Assembly: GCA_964548165.1 (NCBI GenBank)
Contig: CAZJQD010000066.1
Location: 4,613-15,766 of the forward strand
DNA length: 11,154 nucleotides
Source of the DNA: CAZJQD01 sp964548165 [NCBI: uncultured bacterium]
Lineage (GTDB): Bacteria > UBA8481
Reading direction: 5' to 3'
In this document: piece by piece, positions 7,175 to 11,154 of the stretch
Layout: each line of letters begins with the position of its first letter
Position numbering within the stretch: position 1 is the first letter of the stretch
Translations under genes and position numbers: made by a program
The notes under the pieces: model-generated
What the model was told of the DNA's origin: nothing
Databases searched by the model: none
Seen by the model: only the letters and a program-made list of their open reading frames with translations

Positions 7175-8026
7175 TTGAGCCACGGAGCTACGGAGCCACG
7201 GGGAACGCCTCCATCGCTGGGGGTTCCTGAATCGCCCTTCTTCGCCGGGATCAGCTATCTCAACAGCGCTCCATTCTTCAGCCCCTGGCGGCTCGGCGTC
7301 GTGGAACCCCGCTTCCCGTTTGAGCTGATGGAGCCGTCCGCGGTGAACGCCGCCGTGGTCGGCGGGCGCGCGTTCGGGGGCCTGATGTCGGCGGCCGCGT
7401 TCGCGCGAACGCGTGGACTTGTCCGCGTGCCTGGATTCGAGATCGCCTGCGACGGTCCGGTCCGCTCGATCCTCCTGGTCTCGCGCGGACCCCGCCGGGG
7501 ATTGCGCCGCGTCTTCGTGACCACGGCGTCCGCGAGCTCGGTGGCGCTCCTCGAAAGGCTCCTAAGCGCCGAGGGACTCATGCCGGCGCTGGTCCCGGCC
7601 GCAGAGCCCCTGGGCGCCCTGGAGACCGACACGGACGGCGCCCTGCTCATCGGCGACCCCGCGCTCGCCGTGGACCACGCCTCCTGGCGGACATGGGACC
7701 TCGGGGAGTGGTGGCAAGCGGTGACGGGATTGCCGATGGTCTTCGCCGTGGTCGCGGTGCGCGAGGAGGAGCAGGAGCGGATCCCGGCGCTACGCGAGGC
7801 GCTGGAGTCCTCGCTCGCGTGGAGCTCCGCTCATATCGACGAGGTGATCGCCGAATGGTATGCTCGGGAGGCTGGGAAGGCGGAGGGCGACGCTGAGCGG
7901 ACCACGCTTGCGGACGCCCGAGGCTACCTGGATTCGTTCGCGGCCGCGAGGCGTCACGAGCGGCTGGAAGAGGGCTTGGCCGCGTTCACCGTGGGGCTGG
8001 GCGCCGGAGGCAGGAAAGGGTCATGA
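7175..8026 (+). CDS. mqnA: Chorismate dehydratase MqnA (futalosine menaquinone pathway)
   Basis: A MqnA-type periplasmic-binding-fold enzyme, about 283 residues from this start, which removes water from chorismate to give 3-[(1-carboxyvinyl)oxy]benzoate, the first step of the futalosine route. Signature pieces are GISYLNSAPF near the N-terminus, ACDGPVRSILLVSR, TASASSVALLERLL (where relatives usually have an SRTS-type motif), DTDGALLIGDPAL and DLGEWWQAVTGLPMVFAVVA. The sister MqnD has a different N-terminal motif. The start is uncertain: there is no ATG or GTG before the first motif. The TTG at 7175 is the only common codon available, lacks a Shine-Dalgarno site, and its lead peptide lies on an 8-bp repeat. 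CTG at 7217 is another option. The stop overlaps the next ATG (ATGA). Confidence 0.9.
   Translation: MSHGATEPRGTPPSLGVPESPFFAGISYLNSAPFFSPWRLGVVEPRFPFELMEPSAVNAAVVGGRAFGGLMSAAAFARTRGLVRVPGFEIACDGPVRSILLVSRGPRRGLRRVFVTTASASSVALLERLLSAEGLMPALVPAAEPLGALETDTDGALLIGDPALAVDHASWRTWDLGEWWQAVTGLPMVFAVVAVREEEQERIPALREALESSLAWSSAHIDEVIAEWYAREAGKAEGDAERTTLADARGYLDSFAAARRHERLEEGLAAFTVGLGAGGRKGS
7178..7201 (+). repeat. 8-bp tandem repeat (three copies) at the 5' end of mqnA
   Basis: AGCCACGG, AGCTACGG and AGCCACGG run in succession, followed by GGA. The period of eight is not a multiple of three, and the sequence resembles the CCACGGAG-type short repeats often found between genes in environmental genomes (from memory). 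It therefore argues that this stretch may be untranslated leader rather than mqnA coding sequence. Confidence 0.7.
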
Positions 8027-8607
8027 CCGTGCAGGACCAGGAGTGGAAGGCGCGCAATCCCAATACCTGTCCGCTCTGCGTCCGTTCCGAGATCACCTAC
8101 GTCACCGATTGCTTCGACAAGGGGCATGCCAAGATCTGCGAGCTCTGGTTCTGCCAGTCCTGCGGGGGTTTCTTTCCGCGTCAGCTCGACGTCAACACCC
8201 TGCGCCCCGAGCCGCGGGCCGTCACGATGACGCAGGAAGCTCCTGCCGCCGAGAAGCGGCGGGCACCCCGGTTCCCGGTGCAGTTCGTCGTCCAGGTGGA
8301 TTTCGACCATGCCCAGCTCCCCGCGAAGAAGGGCCGGGAGGACGTGGAACTCTCCGAGCCCATGATCGCGATGGTGATCAACGCGGGTGTCGGGGGATTA
8401 TGCTTCCGCTACCCCGAGGCCGTGGCCGAGGGGCGCGAGGGGCGCATGAAGATCTCTCTGCCCAGCGTCTCCAAGTCCTTCTTTGCGCTGGGCCGCGTTG
8501 TCCGGTCCACGCGCCTTCCCGACGGGAGCTGGGGCCTGGGGATCGAGTTCATCGATGTGGATCCGGATTACCGAGACGCGCTGAAGCGCTACGTCTCCCT
8601 GGGCTGA
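8023..8607 (+). CDS. Zinc-ribbon-like plus PilZ domain protein
   Basis: A 194-residue soluble protein in two parts. The N-terminal 55 residues hold two CxxC knuckles (C16/C19 and C44/C47, the second in FCQSCGGFF) with additional C30, H35 and C39, as in zinc ribbons. Residues about 77-190 form a PilZ domain, the common c-di-GMP receptor fold. It has RRAPR (R79/R83) matching the RxxxR motif, a second motif NAGVGGLCF where the usual [DN]xSxxG has Gly in place of Ser, and a typical end with GRVVRSTRLPDGSWGLGIEF. The loss of Ser may weaken ligand binding. The ATG overlaps the mqnA stop, after AGGAAAGGG. Only three bases separate it from the first HEAT protein, suggesting a shared function. Confidence 0.85.
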   Translation: MTVQDQEWKARNPNTCPLCVRSEITYVTDCFDKGHAKICELWFCQSCGGFFPRQLDVNTLRPEPRAVTMTQEAPAAEKRRAPRFPVQFVVQVDFDHAQLPAKKGREDVELSEPMIAMVINAGVGGLCFRYPEAVAEGREGRMKISLPSVSKSFFALGRVVRSTRLPDGSWGLGIEFIDVDPDYRDALKRYVSLG

Positions 8608-8610
8608 CGC

Positions 8611-9399
8611 ATGGTCTTCCAGAAGCGCGAAGAGAACGTCAAGCCGATCCTGAGCTCGAAGGTCTACTTCTGGTCGATCATCTTCGTGCTCTCGCTGCTC
8701 TTCGTCACGGGAATGGTCACGGCTTACAAGAATGCAACCGCCCGGGATCCGAACGCCCTGCCCGGGCGCATCGTTGCGCTGGGGGACAGGGGCAGTGCCG
8801 CCGGGAACGTCGATCCCGCCGAGGCGTACGCGGCCGCCGATGAGCGCTTTCGAGCGGGCGATGAGCCGGCGCGCGTCGAGGCCCTGACCGTGATGATGGC
8901 GCTCGACCCGGTTCGAGCCGAAGGTGCGATGAGTCGCGCGCTCTCGGATGCATCGCCCCGGGTGCGACAGGCCGCCCTGGAATTGGCAGGCGTGAGCGCC
9001 GTGAGCCTCGGCGCCGGCACCGTGGTTTCCTTCCTCTCGGACGCCGATGCCGGGGTGCGCGCCGCGGCGGCAGGATACCTGACAAGCCGCCCCTACGATC
9101 CCTCGCTGATGTACCCGTTGAGCACGCCCCTGGGATCCGGGGACCTGCCGGTGGTCACCGTGGCGCTCCAGGTCTGGACCCAGTTTGCCGCCCAGGATCC
9201 GGCGGTCGCGGCGCAGGCGCTGGCCGGCGCCCTGACCGTCACTAACCCGGAAATTGTGACCGCGGCTGTGAACGCCGTGAACGCCGTGCCGGCGAACGCC
9301 CGGGAGCCGTTTCGCGCGCACCTCCAGGGAGTCTCCGCTCGCCTGGCCGGCACGCCGGCCGGCGACCAGGCCGCGTCGCTAGTTGTGCAGATTCCGTAA
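8611..9399 (+). CDS. Single-pass membrane protein with HEAT-like repeats (first paralogue)
   Basis: A 262-residue protein. A short basic N-terminus is followed by one hydrophobic helix (about residues 18-39), then a presumably periplasmic Ala/Asp-rich region with HEAT/Armadillo-like helical repeats (about 85-220). Typical units are ALSDASPRVRQAALELAG and FLSDADAGVRAAAAGYL. The C-terminus has RLAGTPAGDQAASLVVQI. It is clearly a paralogue of the next protein: both share VRAAAAG, a Y-P/L-L-S/T-TP stretch, A-L-x-x-W-x-x-F, and the R-x-AG-x-P-x-GD-x-AA-x-LV ending. No catalytic motif is seen; a protein-binding scaffold is likely. It starts three bases after the PilZ gene without its own Shine-Dalgarno site, so translation is probably coupled. 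Confidence 0.8.
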   Translation: MVFQKREENVKPILSSKVYFWSIIFVLSLLFVTGMVTAYKNATARDPNALPGRIVALGDRGSAAGNVDPAEAYAAADERFRAGDEPARVEALTVMMALDPVRAEGAMSRALSDASPRVRQAALELAGVSAVSLGAGTVVSFLSDADAGVRAAAAGYLTSRPYDPSLMYPLSTPLGSGDLPVVTVALQVWTQFAAQDPAVAAQALAGALTVTNPEIVTAAVNAVNAVPANAREPFRAHLQGVSARLAGTPAGDQAASLVVQIP

Positions 9400-9406
9400 T
9401 CGATTC

Positions 9407-9417
9407 AGGAGGAGAGG
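9407..9417 (+). promoter_or_regulatory. Strong Shine-Dalgarno site of the second HEAT protein
   Basis: AGGAGGAGAGG lies three bases before the ATG at 9421 (the AGGAGG core is eight bases upstream). It fixes the start and suggests higher translation than its coupled upstream paralogue. Confidence 0.8.
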
Positions 9418-9420
9418 CTC

Positions 9421-10281
9421 ATGGACCCCATCGCGGATCAGGCGCACAAGCGGAACGCGGAGGCGCAGGCGAAGAAGAAGAAGGCCGCGCGAGCGGAATC
9501 GGTGCTTCTCTCGCCCGCTGTCCTGAAGTGGACCTTCGTTGGCGCGCTTGCCGCGCTCTTCCTGGCGGGGCTCCTCATCCAGTTCCAGAGCAACAAGACG
9601 AGCGAGATGAACGATCCGGCCGCGGCGATGAGGCGCGAGATGGGACTCATGGATCTCGAGGGCAACACGTTCGTCCCGACCTCGGAGTTTGAACAGCAGT
9701 TTGCGAAGATCCAGTCCTCGGATCCCGACATGCGGATCGAGGGGATGAACGGCATCCTTGCCGAGAACAGGTCCGGGGCTCTCCCCGTGATCCGGGGCCT
9801 GCTGGGGGACGGCGATCCCAAGATTCGTGAGCGGGCCGCCCAGCTCCTGGGAGAGAACAAGGCGAAGGGCTTCGCCAATTCCCTGGTGACGCTCCTCATC
9901 GATCCCGTGCCCGAGGTGCGCGCCGCGGCCGCGGGGAGCCTCAAGGCCTACACCGACGAACCCGGCGTGCTCTACCTCCTGACGACGCCCATGAATCAGA
10001 ATGATCCGACCATCGCGCTCAATGCGCTCGAGGTCTGGAAGGCGTTCTCCCGCACGGACGAGGCCAGCGCGGTGAGGGTGCTCGTGGAGGCGTTCCGGTC
10101 CACGAGCGATGAGGTCGTGATCGCGGCGATGAACGCCGGCGCCAACGGCCTGACGACCGATTACCTGCGCTCCGTGCGAGGGGAGTATCAGGTCCTGGCC
10201 GACCGCCGTGCCGGTTCACCCGTGGGAGACGAGGCCGCCCGTCTCGTCGCCTTCATCGACACCCAGACCGGCGGGCAGTAG
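9421..10281 (+). CDS. Single-pass membrane protein with HEAT-like repeats (second paralogue)
   Basis: A 286-residue protein. A Lys/Ala-rich cytoplasmic tail (residues 1-30, with a KKKK run) precedes one hydrophobic helix (about 34-53). A linker with EFEQQFAKIQSSD leads to HEAT-like repeats (about 95-250), such as LLGDGDPKIRERAAQLLG and LLIDPVPEVRAAAAGSLKAY. The C-terminus has RRAGSPVGDEAARLVAFID, matching the upstream paralogue. The shared architecture, order and end motif indicate tandem gene duplication with divergence: the cytoplasmic tail is longer here and the repeats carry more charge. A membrane-anchored scaffold, perhaps acting as a hetero-pair with its neighbour, is inferred. It is the last + strand gene; a hairpin follows directly after the stop. 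Confidence 0.8.
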   Translation: MDPIADQAHKRNAEAQAKKKKAARAESVLLSPAVLKWTFVGALAALFLAGLLIQFQSNKTSEMNDPAAAMRREMGLMDLEGNTFVPTSEFEQQFAKIQSSDPDMRIEGMNGILAENRSGALPVIRGLLGDGDPKIRERAAQLLGENKAKGFANSLVTLLIDPVPEVRAAAAGSLKAYTDEPGVLYLLTTPMNQNDPTIALNALEVWKAFSRTDEASAVRVLVEAFRSTSDEVVIAAMNAGANGLTTDYLRSVRGEYQVLADRRAGSPVGDEAARLVAFIDTQTGGQ

Positions 10282-10303
10282 AGCCGGCGCGCGGCGCCCG
10301 GCT
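10282..10303. terminator. GC-rich hairpin between convergent genes, possible shared terminator
   Basis: AGCC GGCGC, loop GCG, GCGCC, one bulged C, then GGCT form a stem of about nine pairs. It starts one base after the stop of the second HEAT gene and ends four bases before the stop of the minus-strand ORF. A proper T run is missing on both sides, so it could be an inefficient intrinsic terminator or an RNA 3'-end stabiliser. Confidence 0.45.
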
Positions 10304-10307
10304 TGCC

Positions 10308-11123
10308 CTATTCCTGCAACCAGACGGTGGGCGTGGAGTACTGCTCGGGGGACGCCGAGAGCGCGTTGGCGATCGGTGCGGGACCGGCGAGGTCGCCGTC
10401 GTAGTAGACCTTGAAATTGTTGCCCGTCGAGGTGAGCGAACCGGCGACCATCGATCCCTTGATGAATCCGTTGCCGACGGCGTTATAGGCACCGGCCGTG
10501 CCCTCGTTGCCAGCGTTATAGTTGTTCATGTTGCCGGTCCAGAGGACGTTGCTGAGGGTGTAGAGGAGGCCATAGACGTTGAGGGCGTTGCCGCCGTTGT
10601 CGAACCCGATCTCGTTGGGCCCCAATGTGGTCCCCGGGTTGATGGCCAGGCCGACGTTGTCGAGCCCGGGCACGGCGATGGCCTTGTTGACGGTTCGGAT
10701 CTCGCAGTTGTTCGAGGTCATCTCGAGCTTCTTGGTGGACTGGACCGAGCCCAGCCAGTAGTTCTGGCCGGTGAGGCCGCTGTTGGAGCCGCTGCCGTTC
10801 GGGAGCGCCATCTCGGCTTCGCCGACGATATTGAGATCGATGCCGGCTCCCCAGTTCGCTGTCTGCCCCGCGATGTCCGAGGTCACGAAGCCCGTCGACT
10901 CGATCACCCACTTGGTGCCGTCCCACTCGCAGGTCGTATTCGGGACGGCGACGCCATTGAGGGCCAATAGGGGCTTGGCGGTGCTGTAATAGGCTTTCTG
11001 CGCGGCGTCGTTCTCGTTGAGGACGACGTCCCAGACGAGCTTGGACTGATCGAGCACCGGGATCTCCTCCCAGGGAGAGACGACGGTGGCGATGCCGCAA
11101 ACCCGCGCGACTCCCAACAGCAC
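10308..11123 (-). CDS. PilX-like/beta-structured exported-type protein, possibly 5'-truncated
   Basis: The frame reads 271 residues from a GTG at 11123. An in-frame stop lies just upstream at 11145-11147. The protein is rich in Asn, Gly, Ser and Thr with likely beta strands and two Cys in its body (TTCEWDG, NNCEIRTV), as in exported proteins. Near the end, NGFIKGSMVAGSLTSTGNNF followed by KVYYDGDL and the terminal TPTVWLQE recall the C-terminal part of PilX-like pilus-assembly proteins; this is weak, pattern-level resemblance. No signal peptide or pilin-type N-terminal helix is present, unexpected for such a protein. A second start, GTG at 11057, has an ideal Shine-Dalgarno site but gives an even shorter soluble protein. 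It may be a truncated or frameshifted remnant; the right edge prevents a decision. Confidence 0.55.
   Translation of the reverse strand: MLLGVARVCGIATVVSPWEEIPVLDQSKLVWDVVLNENDAAQKAYYSTAKPLLALNGVAVPNTTCEWDGTKWVIESTGFVTSDIAGQTANWGAGIDLNIVGEAEMALPNGSGSNSGLTGQNYWLGSVQSTKKLEMTSNNCEIRTVNKAIAVPGLDNVGLAINPGTTLGPNEIGFDNGGNALNVYGLLYTLSNVLWTGNMNNYNAGNEGTAGAYNAVGNGFIKGSMVAGSLTSTGNNFKVYYDGDLAGPAPIANALSASPEQYSTPTVWLQE
11064..11071 (-). promoter_or_regulatory. Shine-Dalgarno-like site before an internal GTG of the minus-strand ORF
   Basis: On the minus strand GGGAGGAG is followed after six bases by GTG (11057-11055). It would give a 249-residue product starting at LDQSKLVWDV. It may be the true start, or a coincidence within coding sequence. 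Confidence 0.4.
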
Positions 11124-11154
11124 CTCATATCGGAAGAGCGGCGTCTAGGGCAAG

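Noticed and set aside
7860-8843. Plus-strand open frame of 327 codons across mqnA, the PilZ gene and the first HEAT gene
   Set aside because: It overlaps three supported genes out of frame and encodes an Arg/Gly/Pro-rich product, typical of a shifted frame in high-GC DNA.
10302-11154. Nine-base inverted repeat (CTTGCCCTA at 10302-10310, TAGGGCAAG at 11146-11154) flanking the minus-strand ORF
   Set aside because: Striking because one copy ends at the window edge, but a nine-base match between two points in about 850 bases is expected by chance; there is no transposase or target duplication.
1-11154. CRISPR arrays, tRNA/rRNA genes, insertion sequences, phage genes
   Set aside because: No spaced direct repeats, no cloverleaf or rRNA-like stretches, and no transposase or integrase motifs were seen in any frame.

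Overview
This 11.2-kb window comes from a high-GC bacterium. Codons end overwhelmingly in G or C, and nearly every gene lies on the + strand with very short gaps or ATGA/TGATG overlaps. A sigma-28 factor next to a FapA protein and a SwrB-like protein points to a flagellated organism. A chorismate dehydratase indicates the futalosine route to menaquinone. A uncultured high-GC diderm phylum (Eisenbacteria-like or similar) would fit, but the sequence alone does not fix the taxon.

Region 1 (about 1-5790) is a flagellar regulatory and assembly cluster. It starts with the 3' end of an unrecognised protein carrying 18-bp tandem repeats, followed by a small two-helix membrane protein and a tail-anchored protein of unknown function. 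Then come fliA (sigma-28), fapA, a small charged protein, and a membrane-anchored coiled-coil protein whose C-terminal helix-turn-helix-like tail resembles Bacillus SwrB. The coupled starts suggest one transcript controlling late flagellar gene expression and assembly.

Region 2 (about 5878-8026) holds housekeeping genes: yebC (translation factor family), ruvC (Holliday junction resolvase, without ruvAB beside it) and mqnA (chorismate dehydratase). The start of mqnA is unclear and overlaps a small 8-bp tandem repeat.

Region 3 (8023-10281) is a tight three-gene unit: a zinc-ribbon plus PilZ protein, then two paralogous single-pass membrane proteins with HEAT-like helical repeats. This is the part of the window most like an uncharacterised system. 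It could be a c-di-GMP-linked or surface/motility-linked membrane module, but that is inference.

Region 4 (10308 to the right edge) is a convergent minus-strand ORF encoding an Asn/Gly-rich, beta-type protein resembling the C-terminal part of PilX-like pilus proteins. It lacks any N-terminal export or pilin segment and may be truncated. A GC-rich hairpin lies between the convergent genes. No RNA genes, CRISPR arrays or insertion sequences were seen, and no gene-free stretch exceeds about 90 bases.
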